Assembly: GCA_030848705.1 (NCBI GenBank)
Contig: CM061243.1
Coordinates: forward strand, 2,514,001-2,578,000
Direction: 5' to 3'
DNA: 64,000 nt
DNA from: Heracleum sosnowskyi
Taxonomy: Eukaryota; Streptophyta; Magnoliopsida; Apiales; Apiaceae
Numbering within the stretch: the stretch's first letter is position 1; each line of letters opens with the position of its first letter. The position numbers were made by a program, and so were the translations under genes. Shown piece by piece: positions 1 through 12,100 of the stretch. Below the pieces are notes generated by a model. That model had not been told where the DNA came from, searched no databases, and worked only from the letters and a program-made list of their open reading frames with translations.

Positions 1-863
1 GGATTTGTAAGACGCGACAATCAAGTACCTCTAGGGGTATTAGAATTCGAGTTTTTATGTGCAACAATGCATCCTTATCCCAGGTGGTGCTTCTTAAGTA
101 AGCTTAGAATGATTCAGTAGTTGAACTCTTGAAAGTGCCACCCTTCCTTTCTCTTTCTTTAACGTTAGAGGTTTTCTCTGTTGCATTTTTATAGATTTTC
201 CTCGGTTTATAAGCTTTCTGATGGATTATATGATTGACAGAGCTTGGCTGTTAACAACATCTTCGTTGGAATGGGTCCAGACTTTCACTGGCGTCCCAAC
301 AAATATGCTCACAGTGAACGGTACATTGAGGTTGAGCATATACAATCCTGCTACATTCTTTGGCATTCGTGTTAGCTCCACGCCTGTTGACCTGATCTAC
401 TCGGATGTCGTTGTTGCAACTGGTCAGGTGAGATGGTTCTGCCCAAATCTCCTTTAGTAAAGCATCATATCTAGAAAATAAAATGAATATGACATATGTT
501 TAAGTTTGTTAAGAATGATCACTCAGTTCAGCAAATCTCGTGTCTGAGTTGTTAACCATATGTTGATCTCCCATATGACTGCAGTTAAAGAAATATTTTC
601 AACCAAGAAAGAGCCATCGAACTGTATTGGTGAACCTGGAAGGACTTAGAGTTCCTTTATATGGAGCTGGATCAGCCATAACTGAGACCAAAAGCGGCTA
701 CCAAGTTCCATTGGAACTGAAGTTCGAGATAAGGTCACGTGGAGATGTGGTAGGGAAACTGGTAACAACAAGGCATCGGAAACATATCTCGTGCTCTCTG
801 GTCATTGACACTGGCAAGTCTAAACCGATAAAATTTAAGAGGAATTCATGCGAGTATAGTTGA
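1..863 (+). pseudogene. LEA_2 / NDR1-HIN1-like (NHL) protein, 3' part, with apparent frameshift
   Basis: This is the C-terminal part of a plant LEA_2-domain protein of the NHL type. These are normally single-pass membrane proteins with an extracellular-type LEA_2 beta-sandwich, linked to stress and defence; that role is family knowledge. Visible exons are about 241-427 (acceptor ...gattgacag, donor gtgaga) and 585-863 (acceptor ...gactgcag, stop TGA). Family motifs are clear: TGVPTNMLTVNGTL, YNPATFFGIRVSSTP, then YFQPRKSHRTV and VPLYGAGSA. The start of the first visible exon reads VNNIFVGMGPDF in one frame and TGVPTNML in the next, so one extra base lies near 283-288. The cytoplasmic and membrane-spanning N-terminus lies left of the window; a gtaaga at 7-12 could be the preceding donor. 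It may be a pseudogene or carry a sequencing error. Confidence 0.8.
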
Positions 864-1301
864 TGTCAACACAATGCTGCTGGACATTTTCCTTCATGGC
901 TTGCTGAGGTGTGCAGGGTTTGTTGTGCCTTGTATGTATATAATGGTCTGCTTGTTTCAGTAATGGAAACTGATTTTTGTTGTAACTGTCAAGATTTGCC
1001 AAGTGCATGGATAGGCTATGAGATAGACCTTTGCGGGAGTTTTTTGTATTGGGTTCAGATTTTGTCGAAACTTTTTGATTTTTTGTGATCTTTCTGTGTA
1101 ACTTGTAAGATATGTTGAAATAAAATCATAAATGTAACTTGACGACTTGAATATTTCCACGATTCTGAAAATTTTTAGGAGGTTAACGTTTATTCATTAA
1201 CACGAAAAGTTCGAAGATTCAAGTCGAACTACATCAAGTAAACTACATCTTGGTGTTTGGGGGACTTGTTGCAAGTTCTGGATCCAACATAAGCTTCCAC
1301 A
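864..1301. other. Convergent 3' UTR / intergenic stretch
   Basis: No coding potential is seen. The stretch holds the 3' UTR of the LEA_2 gene from the left and that of the minus-strand TauE/SafE gene from the right. The sequence is T-rich on the plus strand after 970, as expected for a plant 3' end. Confidence 0.6.
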
Positions 1302-4300
1302 TCAAGGTTTATATGCACAGATATCTTCAAACCCCATGTACTCATTTCTCTCCATCCTGTCAATCATGTTTACTATGCCAATCCCACCTGTTTTCACAAA
1401 ACAAATAGGTTGGTTAGTCTACAGCAGTGTTCTAAAAGTCGGCTGACTAACCGATTAATCGGCTGATTAATCGGTAATCGGACGGGGCCCGTCTCGATTA
1501 AGCAAAAATCAGGTCAAAAAGTGGTTAAATTGCAGCATTCATATGTAAATCACAATGAGTTCTTGGTTAAATTGTCATGGCAACCAGTAGGAGTACAAAA
1601 GAGCTGGAATACTTGCCTAACGAGATTGCGCTTACAAAGATTGTGAAGGACAATATGAATATAATCAAAGATGCTCTCCCCAGAAAGTTGATTATCTTTC
1701 TTACCACATGTTGCCCTGTCAGGGCAGCCACCATGGCCACAGCAACAAAGTACAGAGCTGCAAAACAAGTTCAGAATATTATACCAGCTCTACCATATAA
1801 ACATAGGGGAATGCTTAGCAGGTAGACATTGAAGAGTAACTTTACCATATGGAACTGGAAAACGCTTCAAAAGGTAATACTCTACAACCGACATGGAGGC
1901 AGAGAATGTCATGGCAAAGGTTGCAGTTGCACTTGATACCTAAATTCAAGGCAAATTGTTATAGTATACAACTACTTACAGACACTAGTTTTATTATATA
2001 GGTAGCTCGTGTCTCATCATTAAGCTTATGAAGAAGTGAGCTTAGTCAAGAAAGCTATATTGCTGTTTGGAAATATAAGATTGTACCTGCGGAGGAATTC
2101 CCAGCTCAAGAAACAGCGGCCCCAAAATGAATCCACCACCAAGACCAAGCAGCCCACCCACCATACCGGCTACAACACCGTAACAGCAATAAAGAACAAG
2201 CTGGTGCCATTTAAAATTTGTTCCTGCTTCACCCTTGGAAGCTATTACTCTTCTTCCAGTGTATAAGCAGACTGCCTCATATCCAGATGCCCCAACAGCC
2301 ACAGGAATCTGAAGGACACATAAGAGTCTTCAATACCAATGACAAAACAAGACTCTAGTTACCCCTGAAGATCTGAACCATGAAAAAAACCTTCAGAGGG
2401 TTCCACATATATACATTTGCAGAAAAGGACAGCAACAACAGTACCTGCAACAGATTCCACACCCAGTATATTGGAGAGCAAGGTTCCATATGGTTCTGCA
2501 TTAAATATTCAAAAGCTTCTTCATAAGTGGGATCGTAGATCAGTAGATGGACTAATCGATAATTATTCATAACCTGACAAAAAATCAAATGATTTTAAAA
2601 CCTTTGCTAACTGTATCGCAAGAATAATGACCCAGACAGCAACAAGAATACCAAGCTCTTTCCAACAGATGTTTCCAAAAAGAGAAATCTGGAATCATAA
2701 GGACATCAGCTTTGGAAATCAAGAGTCCAATCTGCATACTGCATTTCTATAAGTTAAAGTATAGCTTCACCTCTGATGTTTTAGATGCATTGGATGCAGT
2801 GGTTAAGTTATTACTAGGGCCTCCAGGTAAAGGTGTGTATGCCACTGCTTCACCATCACCTTCATTACCTGATCATTAAGATGCGATTACTTCTTTTTTG
2901 CAAATATGAATCTAATAAACCATAAACCTGCTTTTGCGCAACTCACCGTTAGAAGCCAAATGTTTCATGGCCTCCTGAAAATGGAATCAAGACAAAAGAA
3001 GAAAAGATTAAATGATCAATAGTATAATTACAACATCCACAGAAAAAGATATGAGACCCATTTATAACCACCTTTTTAACCATGGTCTCCAATTTCCATG
3101 TCTCAACACCCTTGAGAAATGCCTTGGTTGATGTTACTGCAGATCAGCTCAACCAATCAGATCAATTCATACAAATTACAGACAGGGTAAATTTACAAGT
3201 GAAAAATAATTACCTATGAAAAGAACAATCAATAACACGGTAACCATCCAGTCAGCGAACATAACATTTAATGTAACTCCAATGCTGATCCCAAGCACTA
3301 GCATTGGTTGAAAAAGAAGGGCTAAATCATAGTCAATGATAGGCAGGTTAAGTGTAGGATGCCTCAGCTTAAGGTTGTAATAAACACTTGCGCCAGCTGC
3401 GCCGGTGATCATACCTGAACAATGAAAAAAAGTTAAAACTGCACTTAATGCAACAAACTCGACAAGCAGTGATATAACTATAAGAACTTCCCAGCTTATA
3501 ATATTTGACATTTCCAGTTCGAGCACAGACTCTATAAGATAAAACTTTAATCAACATCTTACAAGCATGCATGGGAGTGAGGGAGAAATATAAGTTTTCA
3601 GGGAGTAGATGAAACATATCCAACATGCCCCACTCGTAAAAAGGATCTGGGGAGGGATAGAGGTACACAGAACTTACCCTTACTACTCTTAAAGAGGCTG
3701 TTCCTGTAAAGACCCCACCCCCCCCCCCCCCCCCCCTCCCCCACTCTTAAGCAAACTCAACATTAAAAGTAATCTAACAAAACTAGGTGTGCGAAGTACC
3801 AACATAATATAGGTTTGCAAAATATAAGTTTGCAGTAGATGAGAATTAGACTCCCATGCCTCCATGAAGGAGATCCAGCTGCTAAAACTATTAAAAAATG
3901 AAAAAATAGCTTATCACAATTATTAGAGAGTAATCTGAGTTATGTTACATTTTGAAAGTGCTGTTGATGATTTAGCATCAAATCCAACGATAAGAGTAAG
4001 CATGGGGACATATATGCCACCACCACCCACACCACCAACACTTCCCAAAGCAGCACCAAGGAATCCAATTATACTACCAACAATGATCCTCCAGCCAAGT
4101 TTCATCTCCTGTAATGCCAAATCGCAGATGTTAGAATCTGCGAATTCATATAAATTGATGGACACAAGAAAAACATGCCAGTTAACCCTTGTAATAACAG
4201 TGTGCATCCACAGATAAAGCAAACAACTAACAAAAATGGTTAGAACCAGTCAGAAGACTTCAATAATATTACGATGGTGGTTGACAAACTTAAAGATCAA

Positions 4301-4532
4301 CTTAAGAAGAACTTACAGGCCAAACATGCACATAACCTTGCTGCCCTTCTTGCCATAAAAAATTAACTACTCTAAGCAGGTAGTTCGTTTCTGCGATGTG
4401 TTCAGGTGTCTGGCTGTAACTGGCTGTTTCTTGTTTGAGACCTCGCTCTGCAGAGACAATCACAGAAGCTATAAGAAGAAATCCAGAAGCAATCGATTGT
4501 AAAACTACAAATTTCTTTCCAGTCTTAGCCAT
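1302..4532 (-). CDS. Sulfite exporter TauE/SafE family protein, 12 exons, about 482 aa
   Basis: A complete multi-pass membrane protein of the plant TauE/SafE family, distantly related to bacterial anion exporters; the plant substrate is not known from sequence. Exons on the minus strand: 4532-4317, 4108-3949, 3414-3214, 3136-3072, 2974-2947 (28 nt), 2868-2771, 2688-2602, 2495-2445, 2308-2087, 1939-1846, 1757-1617, 1387-1302. They sum to 1449 nt in one frame. The N-terminus has a signal-anchor-like hydrophobic stretch (IASGFLLIASVIVSAE). The first glycine-rich TauE motif is GSVGGVGGGGIYVPML and the second is GGLLGLGGGFILGPLFLELG; SSATATFAMTFSASMSVVEY is also typical. The C-terminus ends MGFEDICAYKP, as in known plant homologues. 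Intron 11 uses a GC donor (gcaagt). Length and order fit the family, so the gene looks functional. Confidence 0.93.
1425..1540. mobile_element. Partial hAT-like end in intron 11 of the TauE/SafE gene
   Basis: The sequence CAGTGTTCTAAAAGTCGGC resembles the terminus of the MITE at 33872 and is followed by short internal repeats of ccgattaatcgg. No matching right end or target duplication is visible, so this is a truncated or diverged copy. Confidence 0.45.
3718..3743. repeat. Poly-C tract in intron 2 of the TauE/SafE gene
   Basis: About 20 consecutive C residues are followed by T and six more C, inside the intron between exons 2 and 3. Such homopolymers are prone to length errors in assemblies. 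Confidence 0.9.
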
Positions 4533-4946
4533 CAGATAGATCTATCTTTTCCCTTGAATATATTTTATCTATTAAATTATTTAATTGTCGAATTATTTAT
4601 CTAAAGGATTACAATATTTAAGTAAAGATAAATATGCACCCGAACAGCTTTAAAAGACTAGAAATATAGCCAAGCATGCTTCATCATCCTTCAGCTCTGC
4701 TGCTTCCTCGCACTTTCGCTCCTTCCTCTCTGTATCAGCTTGTTTGTCTTCATAAGGCCAATAAATGCTTCAACATTTAATGCATTGACTAACTAAATCC
4801 AAGAAGAAGAAGCTGCACAACTCCTGCTGCTTTTTTTAAAGAAGACACTCCAGAAATCCAACAAAAAATTTATCAACAGAAACATAACGCCTTCCCTTAT
4901 CGCAAAACTGATCACAATGCCACTAAATTGAAATATCATATTTTCT
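4533..4946. other. Upstream region of the TauE/SafE gene
   Basis: This is AT-rich non-coding DNA that should contain the promoter and 5' UTR of the minus-strand gene ending at 4532. I see no reliable core promoter motif and no ORF of note. Confidence 0.5.
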
Positions 4947-5145
4947 TCTTTTTTTTGAAAAATGGGAATTGCATTCAACTTAAAAGATCAAAAGAGAGAG
5001 CCTCCAACAAACACGTAGGAGGAGACGCGAAAATAATATGGGAATTAGCTGAACATGGGATTCTAGCCATAGCATGAGCTACCTTGTTAGCATTTTTTCG
5101 AACAAAACGAACAGAAACAGTCGTGCCAACATACAAAAAGTTTCC
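4947..5145 (-). mobile_element. 5'-truncated LINE (L1-like) fragment, RNase H tail
   Basis: Read on the minus strand, this 199-bp insert encodes the end of a plant LINE RNase H domain (VRKNANKVAHAMARI), a stop, a short 3' UTR and an A-rich tail (plus-strand T run at about 4947-4956). It is flanked by a 16-bp direct repeat, aaatatcatattttct, at 4931-4946 and 5146-5161. Target-site duplication, 5' truncation and A-tail are the three hallmarks of L1 retroposition. Confidence 0.85.
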
Positions 5146-5161
5146 AAATATCATATTTTCT

Positions 5162-5575
5162 ATTTCACGTCATACTATTCTATTTTTAAAAATATATATA
5201 ACGATTACCATATACATTTAATTCAAATTTCAAGAAGACAAATAGTGGTGATCACTCAAAACTCCAGTTAATTTCGAAACCAAGTTTCTTTTGGGCAGAG
5301 GTACTTTACCTGTACAAATCATACTCATAAATGTATTTTAGAAAAGCTATTGATAAAAAGCTCAATTTCATCAAATTTTAACAACTATAAATGAAACTCA
5401 GAGTAATCACAAATATTATATGCAAATTAGCAAAAGATACCAAAGTCAACAGAAAAGAAATTCCAAATAAAGTGAATTGTGCAAAAAAAGAACTAGAATA
5501 TATAAGTACCAGATCAGAAAGGCAACTACTAATATGTTGTATCACAAAACCGTAATATATTTTTGGAATTCAAAT
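5162..5575. other. AT-rich intergenic DNA, nothing recognised
   Basis: Non-coding AT-rich sequence with short random ORFs only; no repeat boundary or gene signal was found. Confidence 0.5.
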
Positions 5576-6788
5576 TGATGCGGGATCGTGCACTCATATT
5601 GACGCAAAAGAAACCCACCGCCGCCGCCGGTGATTCCATGGGTTGATTCCGGGTTGTTTCGACGTGTTTTGGTGTGATTTAGTTAAGTTTGATGTTGCCT
5701 TGCAAACTCCTGTATTTTCTTGTGAAAAACGCGTGTTTGGGGAGTATTTGAGGTCGCCGGAGGACGGCGAGTCGCCGGAACCGCTACCGGATTCCGGTTG
5801 TGTTCTTGGCGACCCGTTTACATATTCACCCGACCCGGTTTTTGATCCTAAAAACCCAATTGCATTTCTTAAAAGTGTTTTGGGGTTAAATATTTTCTAA
5901 AAATCCAAAAATTAGTTTTAATTTTTAAAAATTCATTTCTTTATTTAAATTGTTTTTATAAGTTCGATTTATGTTTATTTATTTTCAAAATTCAATTAGA
6001 TTTAATTATTTTTAGTTAATAATTAATTAATTTAACTGATTGATTAATTTATTAATCAATTAATTTTATTAATTAATTATTAATTTAATTTAATTAATTT
6101 CAATTGAATATAATTATTTTCCTTAATCAGTTTTATCCAAAAATATTTATTTAATTAGTTACAAGTGATCGATTAATTTTATATTAATTGATTAATTTTA
6201 ATTATTGACCAATTTAGTTAGAATTGGTCTTTATTTAATGAAAAGTGATTCGACTTTCGATTTAAAAATGTTTTATGGTTAAATTCTTTTAAAATGAGAG
6301 TCGAATATTTTTCTAAAATTATTTTATGAGTGTTATGTGACTTATGTGATTTATTTATTGCATTTAAATGCCAATATGTGCTATGTAAATTATGTGAAGT
6401 GTTTGGTATTAAGTCATAAATACGAATAATTGTTTTGTGACTTATTTAAATGTTTTAGTCGTGTCTAATATTATCACGAGGGGTAGTTAGAACAGAAATT
6501 TCTCAGTATTGTTAGAACATGAGATTGACGAGACCGTTGACTTAGATGTTGACTTTTATATTATAGAGATTTTAGACGAGCGTGATACGTAAATTATTTA
6601 TTTAGTTAATCGTAACTATTTTATCAATTGAAATTTTGTTATCTATGTACAGAGGCTATTAGACGAGACGAGCCAGATTACCGAAAAATGTTAAATGAAA
6701 GAAGTCGGAGATGGATGAAGTATTGCTTGCGACTGGTTGGTTTATTTGTGAGGTGATTTAACACCAAGGAAACGTCAACACTCATAAG

Positions 6789-7420
6789 TAGAGCTGACAA
6801 TTTGATACACGACACGTGAACACGGTACGAACACGACACGGATAATTAGTGTTTGGGTGCAAAAATTTGGTACACGAACACGAAAGTACACGAACACGAA
6901 AAAACACGAATATAATTAGTGTCGGGTTTGGGTTTTCACAATATGTACACGACACGAAATGAAAGTACACGAATTAATGAAGTAAATAAATAATTTTAAA
7001 ATATATATATTATTTATAGTATTGCATATTTAGAAAATATATAAGGAATTACATATGAACAATAAATAAAAGTTTCATGACTAATTAGAAGTAAGTTATA
7101 CATTTATATATAAGAAGTATACATATATATATATAAGTTATATTTACAAATTTTTGTAAAATTGTATGTATTACCTATTTAATACACATTTCATAAAAAT
7201 TTACATAATTAAAATAGTTTTATAATATATAAATTTTAATTTAATTAAATTTATATTTTTGTTTAATGTACACGAATACGACACGTAAAGTACACGACAC
7301 GTTTTGAATTGGATATGTGTTTCAAATTTAGTACACGAATCCAAAACCGGTCGGATATGGGTTTTACATTAAGTACACGAAAACACGAAGGTACACGACA
7401 CGGTCCAATTTCCAGGTCTA
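6789..7420. mobile_element. Non-autonomous hAT-like element rich in ACACGA motifs
   Basis: A 632-bp element with imperfect terminal inverted repeats (TAGAGCTGACAATTTG at the left; the right end inverted reads TAGACCTGGAAATTGG) and a perfect 8-bp target duplication ctcataag at 6781-6788 and 7421-7428. Many copies of ACACGA/ACACGACACG occur near both ends and the middle is AT-rich. There is no transposase ORF. The TIR and 8-bp duplication point to the hAT superfamily. Confidence 0.85.
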
Positions 7421-7796
7421 CTCATAAGGGACATTTTCAAGTATTTTCTTCCAACAGAGATATTGGTAGGAATAGTAAATGCGTCAGAATTAAGTTACAT
7501 AATGATCGTACTATATTGTTCAGAGTTTGCATACTTTTAGTTATCAAGTATATGTTTCATTGTACATCAATGCTTTTGTACAAAATATGTTTGAGATGTT
7601 TAAACGAATTGATTTGAAGTTACAAATATTGAACTTATATGAGTTCCTTTTTACAAATATCCTGATGTGAAGGTATTGAGTTGAAATGTTGCAAATCCTA
7701 ATAGATTGGGGATTTTTGAACCCGATAAGGGTAAAAATGTGATTTTAAAAATTAGGGTTTTATATTGAACCCTAGGTAAATTGGAATGCGTAAGAG

Positions 7797-7955
7797 GCTG
7801 TGGCGCCGGTCCAGCGAGAAATGAAAGAGTTTGTGGCCTAGATGTCGCCACAATGTGTAGGAGGCCGGGTGACGCCGGTCCAGCGAGAAATGAAAGGGTT
7901 TGTGGCCTAGATGTCGCCACGGTGCGTAGGAGGCCGGGTGACGTCGGTCCAACGT
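7797..7955. repeat. 69-bp GC-rich tandem repeat, about 2.2 copies
   Basis: The block starting gccggtccagcgagaaatga recurs with a 69-bp period at about 7805 and 7874, and a partial third copy starts near 7943. It is much more GC-rich than the surroundings. ORFs over it on both strands only reflect the repeat. Confidence 0.85.
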
Positions 7956-9119
7956 TATTTATTTTTGGCCAATGTCAATAAGTGCATTTGGGGCTAATAA
8001 GTGCCCGGGATCCCTTAAAAATGTATGGAACCTACTGTGTACCACAGTAAGGTTGGAGAGCTTTGAGCGACTGATCATCGGCTTAGCTCGTAGTGTCATA
8101 TGAATTCCAATTTATTTGAAAATGATGATGATTGAAAAAGAGAAATGAGATGACTGTCTTGCTTTGACATAATTGTTGTTTTCAAAAGATTTCTTGGATA
8201 GAACTGTTACCCGGTACTTTTGTAAAACTATTGTCTTCAAACTTACTAATTTACATTTACATCCTGTTTTTTTACATACTTTTGTATTCATTGTTGTTCG
8301 GATAACTGTGGCGGCCAATATAAATTCCCTATGTTTTAATCTATTCAGTTACTAAAAATTGAATGTAAAATTATTGTGAAACATCAAAATTGTTTTAAAA
8401 TTTTGGAAGTCATAAAAGTTCAAACCAAAGACCTACTTTATTTGAAAAACTCAAACTTATTTTGAAAATTACCCTTTCGTACTTTGGTAATACATTTGAT
8501 GAGCATTCCTTTCGTTCACTCTTGTTTGCTTTGTATTTTCACCTTTCAGTATAGCGTAAATTGGCGAGAGTTGTCCGCGTAGCTTGGACAGAGAAGGGAA
8601 AAGATGTTAGCGTGAAGATGAGTTGGTCCAGAATATTCGGAGCTAGTGGAAGATTATTATATAAAGTTGATTTCTATTATATATTATTGTGTGTAAGATT
8701 ATTTTGCCTAGTATACTTCTTGTCGAAAGTATACTAGTGTTATAGGAATTATGCACGGAGATTGTTGTAAAGAAAATTTTTAACTAATGAAATCTTGGAT
8801 TTTCGTTTCTAACACTATAGCCTAAAAGATCTTGGTAGAGTTGGAGTCAAAGATGTTACATTTTAATTGTTAAACAATTACAGGTGAAAGTTTAAGATTA
8901 AAAATGTGATTTAATTTTGAGATTTTATTGTGACGACCAAATCTTCTGACCCCGGATTTGGGGGCGTTACAAAAATCGTGCCTTTCAAGAACCTCTAGCA
9001 ACACCAAATCAGATTCTCTCCAGAGATATGCTATCTTTGCAAATCCATTAAAACTATTATCAAGTTTATGCACTTTAATTATTAATTTATGTATAAGAAT
9101 TAGCGTTCTTAACAACATG

Positions 9120-12100
9120 CGTGCAAGTCATAATCAATCTATTTTTTTTAATTTTATAGAATTTTAAATACTAATAAATTAAAAAATATTTTTTAACATA
9201 TTTAAAGTAGAAAAAGACTTCGAATTTATATAGAAAAAGAGTTTGAAATCATATATTTATAGAGAAAGAGGATTGGAATTAATCTTTTTAACCTATTAGA
9301 AGTAGAAAATATAAATCTAATACGATTAGAGTAACCGAGCTCCTGTAAAAAAACGTTATTAATTTAGAATTGGCCATTCCTCCATGTCTGCTTTGATTTC
9401 ATTAGTGTCCTCATTCTCTAATATCTTGCATGAATTCACATAAACCCATACGATCGATGCCAGTGATTGTTATTATAACTGATATTAATATTCTTTAAAT
9501 TTTATTTCGAAAGCCTATTGGCATTCTTAGACAATGCTATGCTTTGGGGTAGGGAAGAAAGTAGACTGCAAAACCTGAAGCACGACGGACAAGAAGTAAA
9601 GTACTTTGTATTGGTAACTTGAGCGAGCTTTTGTACGGGTAGCTAAATGAGAGAATCTTTGAGAGTTTCTTAGTTCACTCCTAAAAAATTATAAATAATT
9701 ATGTTTTTAGCAAGTTATTTACATTGATTATTATTGTGTTAATTCTAACAATATTCTCAATAATTACTCTTTATATTTTATTTATATTTCAACTTCATTC
9801 AAATAAAGATTTGAGTTCAAACACTTTTAAACAACCTATAAAAATTTCTTGAAGCTCTAATTTTTGTAAAACTCTTATTTCTAATCTATTTCAACCTAAG
9901 ATCGTTTAATTTAACGCAGGAGGTTAGACGACGCCTCTAATATCATTTCAATTTATTTTTCTAATTTTATAGAATTTTAGAATTTTAAATACTATTAAAT
10001 TAAAAAAAATATCATTTAATATATTATTACAAATATAATAGGTGTTCGAATTTAAGAAGGAGAAACGTTCAAATTTATAGAGAAAACATATAATTAAAAG
10101 TTATATTTGAAGTAGAGGAGAATAATTCGAATTTATATATACGATATAGAATTAAATATTCTATCAGAATTAGAATAGGTTTTCGAATTTATAGGGTAGA
10201 AGAGTTCGAATTTATAAGAAACACATTTAATTAAAAAAATTATTGGAAGTAAAATATGTGTTTATAAGACATAGTTAAAAGTTTTATTGGAAGTAAAAAA
10301 AGGAGTGCGAATTTATATAAGTGTTTTTTCCAATGAGAAAGCGGTTCATTAGAAAAGAGTATGTTAACATGAAAATTTATGTATAAGACAAATATTCAAT
10401 AAGTTAAATTCGGGATTTCAATATTAAAGAGGAAAGCATGTTTAATGGGATGACGACTTTTTAGGGAGAAATGAGTAATTGTTGTAATTTTAAAAACATA
10501 TTCTTTAACATGTTAGAAGTTGAAAAGGTATTCGAATTTATAGAGGAGAACCGATCGAATTTATAGGGAACACACATAAATAAAAGTTATATTTGAAGTA
10601 TAATATGTGTTCGAATTTGTAAATGAGGATAATTCAAATTTATAAGTTAGACATACGATTAGATTAGAAGTTCTATCAAAAGTTGAATAGATTATCAAAT
10701 TATAGAGTAAAATAATTCGATTTATAAGAAATACATATAACTAAAAGTTCTATTAGAAGCAAAATATGTATTTGTGTAAGCCATAATTAAAAGATCTATT
10801 TGAAGTAAAATAGAAGTGCGAATTTACATAGGCGTTTTTTCATTAAGAGAGTGGTTCATCACAAAGGAGTATATATGTTAACATGAAAACTAATATATAA
10901 AACAAAAATTTAATATATTAAATTTAGAAATTCGATCTTAACAATGAAAATTTGTTTCAAGGGAAGACGACTTATTATTAGGGAGGAACAAGTTATTGTT
11001 CTAATTTAAGATAAAGTCAATATATATATATAAAGAAGGATACGCGAGAGGTTAGGTGGTGCTCTAAGATCGTCTCAATTTATTTTTCTAATTTTCTAGA
11101 ATTTTAGAATTTTAAATGCTGATAAATAAAAAAAATATCCTTTAACATATTTGAAGTAGAACAGATGTTCGAATTTATTGAGGAGAAGAGTTCGAATTTA
11201 TAGCGAAGACATATAATTAAAAGTTCTATTTGAAGTAGAATAGGTATTTGAATTTGTAGAGGGGAAGAGTTCAAATATAAAAGAAGTATTTGCAAAGTTC
11301 TATTTGAAGTAGAATAGGTGTTTCGATTTATAGAGAAGAAGAGTTCGGATATAAAAAAAGTACTTGCAATTAAAAGTTCTATTATTGGAAGTAGAATAAG
11401 CGTTTGTAATACATAACTAAAAGTTATATTTGAAGTATAATATGTAAAGTTATATAGATGTTTTTTCAACGAAAGAGTGTCTCATTAGAAAGGAGTATGG
11501 TAACATAAAAATTAATATATAAGACAAGTATATATTCAATATATTAAATTTGAGATTTTGATATTAAAAAAGAATGGCGCCCCTAAGATCGTCTCAATCT
11601 ATTTTTCTAATTTTCTAGAATTTTAGAATTTTAAATACTGATAAAAAAATATCTTTTAACATATTAGAAGTAGAATAGATGTTCGAATTTATTGAGGAGA
11701 AGAGTTCGAATTTATAGCGAAGACATATAATTAAAAGTTCTATTTGAAGTAGAATAGGTATTTGAATTTGTAGAGGGGAAGAGTTCAAATATAAAAGAAG
11801 TACTTGCAAAGTTCTATTTGAAGTAGAATAGGTGTTTCGATTTATAGAGAAGAAGAGTTCGGATATAAAAAAAGTACTTGCAATTAAAAGTTCTATTATT
11901 GGAAGTAGAATAAGCGTTTGTAATACATAACTAAAAGTTAAATTTGAAGTATAATATGTAAAGTTATATAGATGTTTTTTCAACGAAAGAGTGTCTCATT
12001 AGAAAGGAGTATGGTAACATAAAAATTAATATATAAGACAAGTATATATTCAATATATTAAATTTGAGATTTTGATATTAAAAAGGAATGGCGCCCCTAA

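Larger units (their letters stand above)
5576..8971 (-). mobile_element. Possible solo LTR of a Ty3/gypsy-like element
   Basis: The right edge reads, on the minus strand, TGTAACGCCCCCAAATCC, a start resembling plant Ty3/gypsy LTRs. The left edge at 5576 begins TG on the plus strand, so both ends obey the TG...CA rule. Flanking 5-mers caaat (5571-5575) and aaaat (8972-8976) match at four of five bases. No gag or pol coding is seen between. A hAT-like element sits inside at 6789-7420. If true, this is a solo LTR of about 2.8 kb before the hAT insertion; boundaries are tentative. Confidence 0.35.

Noticed and set aside
1577..1825. Plus-strand 82-codon ORF
   Set aside because: Antisense shadow of exons 11 and 10 of the TauE/SafE gene.
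7651..7981. Overlapping ORFs on both strands with repeated peptide units
   Set aside because: They follow the 69-bp tandem repeat, whose length is a multiple of three, so any frame stays open.
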